This document shows positions 32,148 to 41,682 of a stretch of DNA of 64,000 nt, in pieces. Location: NCBI GenBank assembly GCA_023091735.1, contig JALKBU010000046.1, positions 1 to 64,000 on the forward strand, given 5' to 3'. The notes under the pieces are model-generated. The model did no database searches. It worked only from the letters and a program-made list of their open reading frames with translations, and was not told the origin of the DNA. Each line of letters opens with the position of its first letter. Position 1 is the stretch's first letter. This DNA comes from Trichomonas tenax. Taxonomy: Eukaryota; Parabasalia; Trichomonadida; Trichomonadidae. The position numbers were made by a program, and so were the translations under genes.

Positions 32148-34292
32148 ATGACGTCAACCTTTGAGTTAATGAAGCAGTTCTACGGTCTTCAGGACGATGA
32201 CGGTTCTGAGCCGCCGCCAGATCCAACAGACATCGATGGAACCGCTTTCGAAGCAGAACCATTTTATAGAAATTTAATTAACAACCAAAGTCTTCCAGCT
32301 TTAATTACAAAAGACTTAACAATCAAAAAGGAAATCCATGAACTCGACAACAGTCTTCAATTCCTCGTCTATGACAACTATACGAAATTTTTGCTCGCAG
32401 AAGAAACAATTAGATCAATGAGCGATGGATTAAATAACTTATCATCGAAAATGCAGAATGTTTTAGACAGCCTTCAGAAGGTTCAGCAACAATCAACAGT
32501 TATTCGAACTGATTTACAGCCAAATCGCGAAAAAATCCAGCGCCTTGTTGGCATCGACAGACTGCTTGAGCGTATCGATTTTATTTCTCAGTTACCGCTT
32601 AAACTTCGCGCTCATGTAGATATCAAGGAATACGAAAGTGCGGTTGATATCTGGCTCAAAGCAGAGAAAATCCTCGAGACTCAGACCCATTTCGAGTCAT
32701 TCATTCATATTCGTGAAGAATGCAAGTTAATCCTCGAAGATGTCAAAGTAAAAGTCCGCGGCGTGATGATGAGCGATGACACAACAGCAAAAGCTGCTGT
32801 TGGATGCGCTGCTACAATGATCAAGCTCGGAATGCCAGTGGACTCAACATTGGAGGATTTAATGAGGTTCAGATTACTTCTTGCAGTTAAGAAATTCGAT
32901 AAACCAGAGTCCTTCCCGAAGGACCTCTTCCAGCTCTTGGATTACTTCGACGAAGAGGTTGGAAGGAGCGCTAACGAGTTGATCGACAATTACGCGATTT
33001 CTCTTCAAAAATTCGTCCCAATCAAAGGAAACAGATCATTCGACAAGTTCATGACTGCCTATCGCAAGGAATTGTTTGCGAAAGTCACAAAGGCAATCAA
33101 TGAGAATTTGCTCAACACTTTATCATGCGAAGACTTCTCTAAGTTCATCACAAAGATCGCATCAGGAATTGGAAAGATTGCAATTCCTCACCAGCTCGAA
33201 GCTTATCTTTCAAATCTTCTTCAGAAGTATGTTAAGAACAGATTCGGAAACATAATCAAAGATACATTATCACAAATCACAAAGACAGATGCTGGATCTG
33301 AGCTTGACACAGTTTTCAAGGAAATTATCGCTTCATTCACAAAGTCATTCAATTCCCTCATGAACGAGTTTGAGGCTCTCGCTAAGTCTAATGCCGAAGC
33401 TAAGGATCACATCATCCAGGAGACAGCGAAGATGTTCCAGTCATTCTTCGATGAGTTCGATAAAGTCGATCCAAGATTCTCACTTCTAACATTTGGCGTT
33501 GCTCATCAATTCGGTGAGAAGACAATCACTCACGCTTTTGATGTTGCTGGACGCTTCGATAGAGATTCCCCACTTCTTAACATGCAGACGATGCTTTCCA
33601 CATCTGGCCATGAATGTGCTGCCAGATCACTCAAGCGCTTTGTTGATATGAAGCGCCGCATGTTGTCGGAGCTCATCGCCCAGGGTATGTCGACCATGGA
33701 CTGGCTCGAAGCCAAGACGCCACACGACGTTTCAATCACATCGAACTTAGTTATGCAGGAAGTCAGCCAGATTTGGGGACAATTAGACAAGATACTCCAG
33801 AAGGTTAAGGAGGGATCTGTTGCTTCCAGCCACTCTTCAGCATTCAGCCGTACGACGCTATCCACATTTTCTACACAGTCTGGACCGGCGAACCAGATGC
33901 CATTCTTCCACGGCTTGAGAGATGATGGAATGATCCAGATTGATAGATTATTCACGACATTGAATCATCTTCACCTTAACCAGGCTCCGTCTTTCGAGTC
34001 GAAGTCCGTCATTACAGCTATTGCAATGTACGGCCTCAAGACAATGCTTGAATATATCAGACAAAGCACATTTTCATGTGCCGGATTCAACCAGATGCAG
34101 GTTGATGCTTATTTCATTTACATGACTCTCCACGACAAGATTGAGAACCCAGCCCTTTTCAACACAATGATTGAGGAGCTTTTGAGCTCCGCTGCAGACA
34201 GGACAATCAGCCCAATCCCATTCAAGAACGCGGTTCTCAACGATATCTACTCAAGATCTGATTCAAAGCCAAAGACAAAAGAAGGAATCTAA
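32148..34292 (+). CDS. VPS51: Vps51, GARP/EARP tethering complex subunit
   Basis: 714 residues. Vps51 belongs to the CATCHR tethers and links endosome-derived vesicles to the trans-Golgi. The N-terminus is diagnostic: LMKQFYGL, DPTDIDGTAFEAEPFYRNLI, then LVYDNYTKFLLAEETIRSM, aligning with the Vps51 pattern YYGL...DPTDINGPHFDPE...LVYENYNKFI.A..TIR.M. A coiled-coil region (about 60-115) is followed by the helical rods of the family. Length is near that of animal Vps51. The stop forms TAAA. Neighbouring traffic genes in the window are Ykt6-like and Rab, tens of kilobases away. Confidence 0.9.
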   Translation: MTSTFELMKQFYGLQDDDGSEPPPDPTDIDGTAFEAEPFYRNLINNQSLPALITKDLTIKKEIHELDNSLQFLVYDNYTKFLLAEETIRSMSDGLNNLSSKMQNVLDSLQKVQQQSTVIRTDLQPNREKIQRLVGIDRLLERIDFISQLPLKLRAHVDIKEYESAVDIWLKAEKILETQTHFESFIHIREECKLILEDVKVKVRGVMMSDDTTAKAAVGCAATMIKLGMPVDSTLEDLMRFRLLLAVKKFDKPESFPKDLFQLLDYFDEEVGRSANELIDNYAISLQKFVPIKGNRSFDKFMTAYRKELFAKVTKAINENLLNTLSCEDFSKFITKIASGIGKIAIPHQLEAYLSNLLQKYVKNRFGNIIKDTLSQITKTDAGSELDTVFKEIIASFTKSFNSLMNEFEALAKSNAEAKDHIIQETAKMFQSFFDEFDKVDPRFSLLTFGVAHQFGEKTITHAFDVAGRFDRDSPLLNMQTMLSTSGHECAARSLKRFVDMKRRMLSELIAQGMSTMDWLEAKTPHDVSITSNLVMQEVSQIWGQLDKILQKVKEGSVASSHSSAFSRTTLSTFSTQSGPANQMPFFHGLRDDGMIQIDRLFTTLNHLHLNQAPSFESKSVITAIAMYGLKTMLEYIRQSTFSCAGFNQMQVDAYFIYMTLHDKIENPALFNTMIEELLSSAADRTISPIPFKNAVLNDIYSRSDSKPKTKEGI

Positions 34293-34569
34293 AGTCATCT
34301 ATGATAAAAAATTCATCTATTTATAAATAAAGCTAGAAATATTTGCGGAAAACAAAATGCATTTCATTCAAAAAGGTGATATAATATTATAATATAGAGA
34401 TGTCAAAATTTCTACAATATCAGGACACAATGGTTCAATCTCTTACCTTGCTTTCAGTGTAGTCACAGTAATACATCAATATATATCAAGATTTTTGGTA
34501 AGTGATGCAAAACTTTTCTTTTGGAAATATTTTTTTTATTTGTAATTTATTTGGATATACAATTTATTT
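34293..34569. other. Intergenic region
   Basis: AT-rich, no gene seen. Confidence 0.4.
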
Positions 34570-35010
34570 GTGAGCACCCATTGACTTCAAATATTGTATA
34601 ATCTCTTCAAAAGATACTATGATTACATTTTGCAAAATAGCATTAAATTATGGTGATAAAATGTGATTGCTTGATCTAATATTATGGTGATGATAAATGT
34701 GATTTAGTGATTAGTTTCATGTTAACATGAGATCCATGTTCTACAAGATATCGAACAATTTCGAGGGATTTCATTTCAATCGCAATCGATAGTGGAGATT
34801 TATGCAATTATGGTGATTATATAGTATTGATGAATTTCATATTGAAATGACGATTAAATATGCTTTGTTGTTATAGAACACCATAAAAATAGTCTTAAGA
34901 GTACTCGATTTTTTGATACAGCTTCTTTGAGCGATCACTATCTAATCTATTTATAGTTTTTTTAGAAATGCTGAATATTGTGGGGCGCAGAAATTCCTTT
35001 TTATAGGCGA
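34570..35010 (-). pseudogene. Ankyrin-repeat gene relic
   Basis: The minus strand holds separated ankyrin-like pieces with stops between them. SPLSIAIEMKSLEIVRYLVE followed by HGSHVNM is a clear ankyrin repeat (about 34730-34800). EEIIQYLKSMGAHK then TAA (about 34570-34612) looks like a typical repeat-protein C-terminus. Intervening sequence is AT-rich with many stops. Ankyrin genes are a very large family in trichomonads, so decayed copies are expected. Confidence 0.65.
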
Positions 35011-35758
35011 GAGTTAGCACATCTTAATAGAACACTTGCGCGAATCAGAATCACTAAAAGATCAATATGCAGAAGTTCATTTGAGGAAACGAAACTGCTA
35101 AAAAATTGTTGACGAAAACACAATGAAAAACTACTCAATATACTTAATTGTAATACAAATGATTGATTGCAATTTGCTACCTTATTTTTGTAATTACATG
35201 GTTGAATTGCAATTTGGTATCATCAATTGTAATTAAAGTGAAAATTAAAAATCGAATTTATGAGGATTGAAAAACTGCATTGTATTTTCAACTATGTTCA
35301 CTCAACGAAGTTGCAATATTAATAAATAGCTATCACATCATTTTTGCAATATTATTACCGTTAATATTTTTTAAAATGCTCTGCATTCATAATGTTTTTA
35401 AAATTGTTATGCTCAACCATCACTTTTCATTTTAGTTGCCTCTTGATTGAAGTTTGAATTGCAATCCTAAATACAATTGCAATTCCGTATTCAACGACGA
35501 TGGAAAGCTTTCAGATCATTTCAATGCCTTTGTTTCTAGCAAACATTTCCAGTAGAAAACCAAAATCCAAAACGAAAGAATTCGCAAAAGAAAATTGATG
35601 GAGCGAACGTGGTAAGAAATGATCAATATTCATTCGTAATAGCGCAAATCGATCCTGATAAATGTGTTGAATACAACAGTGAGTGACATAAGTGCCAAAA
35701 TAAAAGTTTAGATCAGGCAGATATGAAATTTGACATTCATTTGACATTTTCCTGAAAA
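35011..35758. other. Intergenic region
   Basis: Mostly AT-rich. A short coding-like plus frame (HILIEHLRESESLKDQYAE, about 35018-35096) may be another fragment; family unknown. An initiator-like TCATT lies near 35737. Confidence 0.35.
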
Positions 35759-35848
35759 ATGGATTCTCCAGAGGACCAAACGAATCTGCGGCAGGAGGAT
35801 GATAATCCAGAGGAGTTCTACGCTGCGGCAGGTATCTTTGTCATCTGA
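35759..35848 (+). pseudogene. Orphan 5' gene fragment, 29 codons
   Basis: ATG 35759 opens a coding-like, acidic, relatively GC-rich frame (MDSPEDQTNLRQEDDNPEEF), ending at TGA 35846. A TCATT initiator about 20 nt upstream looks functional. Coding character stops abruptly near GCGGCAG followed by GTATCT. The abrupt edge could mark a deletion breakpoint or a diverged 5' splice site, but no trichomonad 3' intron motif (ACTAACACACAG) is seen downstream. Confidence 0.35.
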
Positions 35849-36150
35849 AATTCCTCAAAAGGATCAACTCCTTTTTTGTTTATATATTTTTTGATACATG
35901 AGAATATTTCCAAACAGGAAATATCCGAAAAGAAATAAGGTTAAATCGGATCAGACCGATATCATCAGAATTATAAAATATCCACCAATGAAATAAATAT
36001 TTTTTTCAAATGTGAAATCCATATGATTATTATCATTTCTCATTTATGATTTACAAAATTAAAATATCCTATCTTTAAGAAGTCTTTCAACTCTCTATTT
36101 CAGCCTCTGATTGCTTTCAAGTTTATTAAATTCGAGGAGTATACTTGAAA
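35849..36150. other. Intergenic region
   Basis: AT-rich, nothing recognised. Confidence 0.4.
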
Positions 36151-36199
36151 TGACACATAGATGAAAACTTGCCATGTAAAATGTCCGATGTCAAAGAAA
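36151..36199 (+). repeat. TGACATGTAAA-type array with exact 19-bp step
   Basis: TGACACATAGA 36151-36161, TGCCATGTAAA 36170-36180, TGTCAAAGAAA 36189-36199. Not directly upstream of an intact gene; the nearest gene ends at 36373 on the minus strand. Confidence 0.6.
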
Positions 36200-36372
36200 T
36201 ATTTTTTATTTTGAAGTTTCAGGTTTTTAGACATTGTATATAAGTTTAAATCTAATACAGTGAGTGTCAATACTTTATCAATGAAATATTTTTTACTCAA
36301 ATTAAACATCATTTAAATATTGATTAAAAATAGATGTCATTGATGTTTCCATAAAAGACAAAAGATAGTTTA

Positions 36373-37308
36373 TTATTGCAATGATCTTAGTAAAGAAGCA
36401 GCTTCTTTACCAGTGATTGCAGCAGTGCCGCCAAAATTAATGCGATGTGCGATTGATTTATCGAGTTCATCCATAGCAGAATCGAAAATTGGACCTGATA
36501 TCGCTTCTCTTTTCAGTTTCTCGACTTCAATATCTATTGAATGACGTATTTTATCATTATCAGCAACAAATTCTAATCTTGCAATTTCAAGTGGAGAATC
36601 TTTTGGTTTTTCTAGCTTCAAACGATCCTCATCTATCTTATTCGAGAGTGATATAATTCCTTGAATTAAAGCATCTGTATAATTCGGTGAATAAACTTCA
36701 TTGGGAAGTTTAGAATCATAATAACATGGCTGTGATTCTAATTCTGGATTTTCTTCGAGTCCTACATAAGGAAGAACAATAGAATATAGACAATTCTCGT
36801 TTTGTTTTGTAGAATAGATTTTTCCGATTTTTGGAACGTTTAAGAAAGGTAAAAGAAGTTCCTTTCCTGATTTTTTGTACGTGAGAGTGAATTTTGACTT
36901 ATCACTGTTTCCTATTAAAACAATGACAATTGATTTTTCAACATTTTCACTTTCATGCGGAATTTCTTGTAAATTCTGAATAATTCCGATAATGAGAACG
37001 ATTTTGGCAAGTTCAACGACGTTTGAAGCGTAAAAGAAAATGTCGGGTTCGAAAAATAAATAAGATAAACTGTATGTGAACTTTTCTTGAATGTTTTTCG
37101 ATGTATACAACACTCGCTTTTGTTTTGTGACTGTTAATACCCATTTTTTGTCTTTGAATTCGAGATTTAATTTTGCATTTTCGATATATAACTCAGAACC
37201 TTGTGCGAAAGTTCCAGAAACTGTTAAAACTTTGTCCGGATTCTTTGACAGTTTATCCAAATCAATATCATTCTGCATCGCGAACTGAGAAAACTGTTTA
37301 AAATCCAT
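36373..37308 (-). CDS. Conserved-looking protein of unknown function
   Basis: 311 residues from ATG 37308 (MDFKQFSQFAMQNDIDLDKL). The frame opens further upstream, but the region just before this ATG carries the phased TGACAAGTAAA-type array, so the shorter start is preferred. The N-terminal half is beta-rich with many lysines (LNLEFKDKKWVLTVTKQ). The middle is more hydrophobic (VVELAKIVLIIGIIQNLQ) but broken by acidic residues and probably not membrane-spanning. The C-terminal third is helical and charged, ending GKEAASLLRSLQ. No family recognised, no signal peptide. Probably cytosolic. Confidence 0.7.
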   Translation of the reverse strand: MDFKQFSQFAMQNDIDLDKLSKNPDKVLTVSGTFAQGSELYIENAKLNLEFKDKKWVLTVTKQKRVLYTSKNIQEKFTYSLSYLFFEPDIFFYASNVVELAKIVLIIGIIQNLQEIPHESENVEKSIVIVLIGNSDKSKFTLTYKKSGKELLLPFLNVPKIGKIYSTKQNENCLYSIVLPYVGLEENPELESQPCYYDSKLPNEVYSPNYTDALIQGIISLSNKIDEDRLKLEKPKDSPLEIARLEFVADNDKIRHSIDIEVEKLKREAISGPIFDSAMDELDKSIAHRINFGGTAAITGKEAASLLRSLQ

Positions 37309-37310
37309 TT

Positions 37311-37359
37311 TGACAAATAAATAATTAAATGCCAAGTAAACATTTTGTTGACAAGTAAT
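37311..37359 (+). repeat. TGACAAGTAAA-type array with 19-bp step, upstream of unknown gene
   Basis: TGACAAATAAA 37311-37321, TGCCAAGTAAA 37330-37340, TGACAAGTAAT 37349-37359. The array starts 3 nt beyond the ATG of the minus-strand gene. Confidence 0.6.
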
Positions 37360-37815
37360 TTTTTTTCTTCGTTGCAAAACTATTTCTTGAAACATATTTG
37401 GTCAATTTGAATGTTGAATATATATAAAGAACTCAATGATTTCTACTATAGAATTTGATATTAAATGATATAGAGCAAAATATATTTCAATTTCCTCAAA
37501 TTACATTATACCGCTATTTTAATGACATGGTTATGTATAAATCATCAATTGAAATTATTTCATGCAATCCCAACAAAACAAATTCAATTTTGATAATAGA
37601 ATGATATATTATATGCAAATATCGATTTGTAAGGTACACATAGACTACTGTAATGATTGCTAATGCATACGTAAGATGAAATAGTGTTATTAAGAAGGTT
37701 TATATTCGATTCAATTTGCATATATTTTCCTTGAAGATTTAGTATGCCATTGAGTACGGCACTAACGTGAGAGAGTATTTAATCTTGAGCCATAAATTTT
37801 ACAATCATTTGAAAT
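37360..37815. other. Intergenic region
   Basis: AT-rich, no gene seen. Confidence 0.4.
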
Positions 37816-38022
37816 ATGAAGTGTAAACGAAAGATTTTACATCAGGTATATAATGTACAGGACAGAAGCAATTTCCAGCAGAAGTTTCATAGCGAAATTA
37901 TCAAAATTTCAAATTCTGTGACAACAAACAGCTTCTGTGGGATGAACAGAAGGCAAAAACAAAGTTCAATGGTCCCCATTTCATATGAAACCACAAAAAA
38001 TTACATGCTGAGATTTTCTTAA
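37816..38022 (+). CDS. Possible small gene, 68 codons
   Basis: ATG 37816 opens MKCKRKILHQVYNVQDRSNF and ends LRFS with TAA. Composition is mildly coding-like and basic. No family, promoter or neighbour supports it; it could be chance or a relic. Confidence 0.2.
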   Translation: MKCKRKILHQVYNVQDRSNFQQKFHSEIIKISNSVTTNSFCGMNRRQKQSSMVPISYETTKNYMLRFS

Positions 38023-38094
38023 CCAAATTTTCGGAATATTTAGGCCAAGCGAAAACAAAATTTCGATATTTAGTAATTTTTGACACTTTTAATA

Positions 38095-38168
38095 AAATGT
38101 TGCAACTTTTGAGAGGAGGACTTCGAAGCGAGCGTAGCGAAGTCCTCCTCTCAAAAGTTGCAACATTT
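38095..38168. repeat. Perfect 31-bp inverted repeat (hairpin)
   Basis: Arms 38095-38125 and 38138-38168 are exact reverse complements over 31 bp, separated by a 12-nt loop (AAGCGAGCGTAG). The arms are GC-richer than the surroundings. No gene lies in it. Confidence 0.95.
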
Positions 38169-38176
38169 AAAAAATC

Positions 38177-38217
38177 ATTCGAAAAGTGACTCCGTTTCGC
38201 TCTGTCACTTTTCGAAT
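38177..38217. repeat. Second perfect inverted repeat, 14-bp arms
   Basis: ATTCGAAAAGTGAC (38177-38190) and its exact reverse complement (38204-38217) enclose a 13-nt loop. It follows the larger hairpin by 8 bp. Confidence 0.9.
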
Positions 38218-38226
38218 AATTTCTTT

Positions 38227-38665
38227 AATCGTTTTGCCTTGAATTTTGACAATAAAATTCATCGAATGTTTTTTAATGGAAAAGGTCAATAATTTTTTTT
38301 GTGGGGTTGAAAACGCCAATTAGCTTTTTGAATAATTTACATTTTAAATGCTTCTCATGGAACCAAATGATGTTAAATGCCTCTAAAATGGAAAAATCCC
38401 ATGTCGTTTACGTGCCAACACAGTGGACCTACTCCATATGGAGATGATCCATCCTTTCTTCCCAGAAGGGCTTTGATATTCCCATCATTGAAGCCATTTC
38501 TTGCTTCCAATTAATTTTTTACTTCAGATATATGAAGAATAACATCCACCGTTATATCGTACTTAGATTAAAAAGTCTTTTTCACAGGTGAACACCCCAA
38601 AAATTAATTTTTTATTTTTTCCATTAAAAAATTTCGATGAATTTTAAATTCAATGTAAAACGATT
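38227..38665. mobile_element. Element with about 75-85 bp terminal inverted repeats (MITE-like)
   Basis: The left end (38227 to about 38311) and the reverse complement of the right end (about 38591-38665) match: AATCGTTTT..TTGAATTT, then exact AAAATTCATCGAA, exact TTTTTAATGGAAAA, then GGGGT. Arms differ by a 7-bp indel and scattered bases. About 280 bp lies between, with a short coding-like minus frame (MASMMGISKPFWEERMDHL, about 38450-38512). No transposase is present, so it would be a non-autonomous element or a decayed one. I could not identify a clear target-site duplication. Confidence 0.55.
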
Positions 38666-38764
38666 TTGATATTATTTTTAATCAAATTCCCCATAATATT
38701 CTGTTGGTGGAATTAATGATATGATACATACATCATCATAATACTTATTTTTATCCACAAATTG

Positions 38765-38769
38765 TCACT
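38765..38769 (+). promoter_or_regulatory. Initiator of DH-PH gene
   Basis: TCACT within TTGTCACTTTT gives a 17-nt leader to ATG 38784. Confidence 0.7.
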
Positions 38770-38783
38770 TTTATTTTTATTCG

Positions 38784-40028
38784 ATGACGCAAGTTCGTCC
38801 ATTAAATCCTTTTATGACTGATGCGCGCGCGCTTAAAATCATCAGAACCGCAATGATGCCGCTGATCAACGCGCACAGAGAAGTCAAAGATTCTAAAAGA
38901 AGATCAATTTTTTTGGAGCTTATTCAAACAGAACGCAATTTCGTTGAAGGTTTAAACGCTCTCGATGATGTATATTACAGACCATTAAATCAATCTATTA
39001 ACAACAAAAAGCCACTCATTGATGCCGGTTCATTAGCTTCGCTTTTTGGTAACATCGATCAGATCCGCGAAGTTCATCAAGAGGGATTCCTCAAAGTAAT
39101 GGATGAAATTCTCCCAGACTTGAAGAAACCGTTCCCTCCGAAAGAAAAATATGAATATTTAGCAAACAAAATACTTGAAATTTACCCACGCATGAATACT
39201 CTTTACAGAGCCTATCTTCAAACACACGATCAATCAGATTCAATTCTTGAAAAATGCAATAAATATAAACCTTTCCGCGAGTTCATGTCAAGATCTCTCT
39301 TCAATCCTCGCTCAAAGTGCAGATCAATCGAAGATTTCCTCATTCTTCCAGTCCAGAGAATCGCTGGCTATCGCTGCTTATTTGAACGCATTCTCAAGTA
39401 CTTCCCAGAGACAATGGCCGACCTGAATCAGCTCTACAAGGATGTTTTGGACAAAGTTGTCGCACTTGGAGCAACAATGAACAAGGAAAAGATCGACGAA
39501 AAAGATCAGGAAGCTTTGCTTAACATTGCTGAAACTGTCACCAAGAAACCAAGCTTCTTGGCAGTTATGAAACCAGGTCGTAAAATTCTTGGTCAAGTCA
39601 CAATCAAGCATCTTGATCAAGTCACAGGAAAAGTTTCAAGCGAAGGGTTGGTTTACGTATTTACCGATATTCTGCTCCTTACTAATCAAGGAAAGGCAGG
39701 TATATTCGGTACACAGAAGATTCAGTTCATTGATGCAATTCCGATTCAACAGGTTAGATTCCAAGCGACAATCTTCAATGATTATGCAGACAAGGCTTTC
39801 GTCTTGAGAACAGACACTCATGAATATAACTTAATGGTTCGTAATTCAAAGAGGAGAGAAGAATTTATTCACTTCGTTAAGAAACAAAAGAAGAAAATCT
39901 CAGGCCGCGTTCGTGAACAATCTAAGAATGGACAGACACACATGCAATACCTTCTTACAGAAATTGCTTCACTTTATTCAACGCCACCGCCAATGAGAAC
40001 AAGAGTTCAAGCTCTTACTGACTTATAA
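38784..40028 (+). CDS. Rho guanine nucleotide exchange factor (DH-PH)
   Basis: 414 residues. Dbl-family activator of Rho/Rac GTPases. The DH domain (about 38-235) opens with RRSIFLELIQTERNFVEGL, the CR1 pattern (E.ll.TE..Y...L). It carries the CR3 signature FLILPVQRIAGYRCLFERIL, close to the canonical LIxPVQRIxxYxLLLxxLL. A PH domain follows (about 255-370; GLVYVFTDILLLTN, then FIHFVKKQKKK). Catalytic core residues look intact. The C-terminus is short and basic. With the RhoGAP-like protein at 20 kb this shows Rho signalling components in the same region, though not adjacent. Convergent with the phosphoesterase gene, 134 bp apart. Confidence 0.9.
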   Translation: MTQVRPLNPFMTDARALKIIRTAMMPLINAHREVKDSKRRSIFLELIQTERNFVEGLNALDDVYYRPLNQSINNKKPLIDAGSLASLFGNIDQIREVHQEGFLKVMDEILPDLKKPFPPKEKYEYLANKILEIYPRMNTLYRAYLQTHDQSDSILEKCNKYKPFREFMSRSLFNPRSKCRSIEDFLILPVQRIAGYRCLFERILKYFPETMADLNQLYKDVLDKVVALGATMNKEKIDEKDQEALLNIAETVTKKPSFLAVMKPGRKILGQVTIKHLDQVTGKVSSEGLVYVFTDILLLTNQGKAGIFGTQKIQFIDAIPIQQVRFQATIFNDYADKAFVLRTDTHEYNLMVRNSKRREEFIHFVKKQKKKISGRVREQSKNGQTHMQYLLTEIASLYSTPPPMRTRVQALTDL

Positions 40029-40162
40029 TTGTTATACGTCTTCCTACGTAATTTAAATTGTTATAATTTATTACAATCACATGTTATTACATAACATGTT
40101 TCAAAAAAGCATTTAAATGTAATGTTGTAAACCCATTTATATGTAATTTAGGCTCGTGACAT

Positions 40163-40924
40163 TTATAGTTCGTCGTTTTTATTGGGCAATTTATTTAATG
40201 TGATGAAAGGTTTGTTATTCCGCGTTATAATTGTTGTATATTCTGTCCTATTGAATGCAGTTGAAAATTGACCAATACAGAATGTTTTGTCATTATTTGT
40301 TGAAAGTTGTGTGTGTGCATGTCCAATAAGGAAGTAATCATCTGGTTCAATCTGTTTTATGAGAGACCTTAAGTGCGTAGCATAGTTGTATACAACAGAA
40401 TCTCGAACACGAAGATTATGAAGCAAATCATGCGCTAAATATATTTTTGGTTTGGTTGGAAGAATAATGTATGGATCTGTAATGATATTGATGAATCTCG
40501 AAAAATTAGCATTTGATTTAATGGCTACAGCCAAATGTCTGTCATGATTTCCACCAAGAATGTGAATGTATTTATAGAGGTATTGGAAGTTCCTAACTAA
40601 CGTATAATAAGAAAATACAGCTGTTGGACACGCTCCATCGATCATATCACCGAGAACAAAAATATAATCTGGTTTTTCTATCACAAAGACTCTTTTCATC
40701 TCTTCTATTAAATCCTTGATATTCTGATCGATATTTGACTTCTTTCCAAGATGAAAATCGCTAATTAACAGTATTTTCGAATTTTCCAATTTGATATCTA
40801 AAGGTTTAATGTCTGTTGTGAGAGAATTTGTTACATTTTTGAAATATAAATCGATAGATTCGTTTGTTTCTGAAGGAATATCATCATAAGAGATTTGTTC
40901 AATGAATAAAGCCAAAAGAAACAT
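40163..40924 (-). CDS. Calcineurin-like metallophosphoesterase, probably secreted or luminal
   Basis: 253 residues. All metal-binding motifs of the family are present in order: D56-x-H58 (DFHLG), G92-D-x-x-D96 (GDMIDG), G-N126-H-D (GGNHD), H165 (LAHD) and G-H202-x-H204 (GHAH). It is therefore predicted active with a di-metal centre. The N-terminus (MFLLALFIEQIS) is a plausible short signal peptide, and N-glycosylation sequons occur (NESI, NVTN, NRTE). The domain resembles the small class of MPE1/Cdc1- or UDP-2,3-diacylglucosamine-hydrolase-like phosphoesterases. Substrate unknown. No initiator was found before the ATG at 40924. Confidence 0.88.
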   Translation of the reverse strand: MFLLALFIEQISYDDIPSETNESIDLYFKNVTNSLTTDIKPLDIKLENSKILLISDFHLGKKSNIDQNIKDLIEEMKRVFVIEKPDYIFVLGDMIDGACPTAVFSYYTLVRNFQYLYKYIHILGGNHDRHLAVAIKSNANFSRFINIITDPYIILPTKPKIYLAHDLLHNLRVRDSVVYNYATHLRSLIKQIEPDDYFLIGHAHTQLSTNNDKTFCIGQFSTAFNRTEYTTIITRNNKPFITLNKLPNKNDEL

Positions 40925-41682
40925 TTTAAAATTTACTCCCTTCTTATTTTTCTACACCCCTATATTTTTCAAAATCATCGACTAACTCTATATCAAGAAA
41001 ATATCTAAACAAAACAATTTCAAAGCATGTTTATGTAGCATGTATAGAAGCTATAAGTTATATTTTAATCATGAATGATTAAATACTTCAATTTCAGCAT
41101 TACTGCAAATTAAATATCATCATATCTTGATGAATAATGAGCAAATTTTGATTCTTTTGTTTTCACTATATAAATAATGAAGCAAATCATAATGTTATAA
41201 TGCTTGAATACATTATATTCTGCTCAAATATGTTAAATCAAGCGAAATATCAATTTTGCGCACGGCATCATTTATGACATCACTCAGCATGCATCAATTG
41301 CAATATACACACAGATTTGGTATTGCCACATGGAAAACACACATATGAATATATTATCCCCTAGGCACACCCGAAAAAAGGCATATTGCTAGCCTGTGGA
41401 CCTTGTTTAATGAGTCAGTTTTATTTCATAAAATTTGTTCATTTTATCAATTACAGCAGAGTTGCCAAGACACACCACACATGTGTATCATATCTCCATA
41501 ACCATATGTATATAATTTAAAATTGTGATGTTTTTTAACATGCATTATCTATAATAAATGAAGGATAATTTACACGATAATGCGTTCTGCGATATCACAA
41601 TGCCTATATACACATGGTCTATACAATTTAAATCTTAAATGTGATTGGAAAACACAGGAAATTTTTTTATTCAAAATTCAAA
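40925..41682. other. Intergenic region
   Basis: About 0.75 kb AT-rich. No gene recognised. Confidence 0.45.

Noticed and set aside
35759..36372. Intron hypothesis for the orphan 5' fragment
   Set aside because: No ACTAACACACAG-type 3' motif and no downstream coding sequence, so not annotated as an intron.
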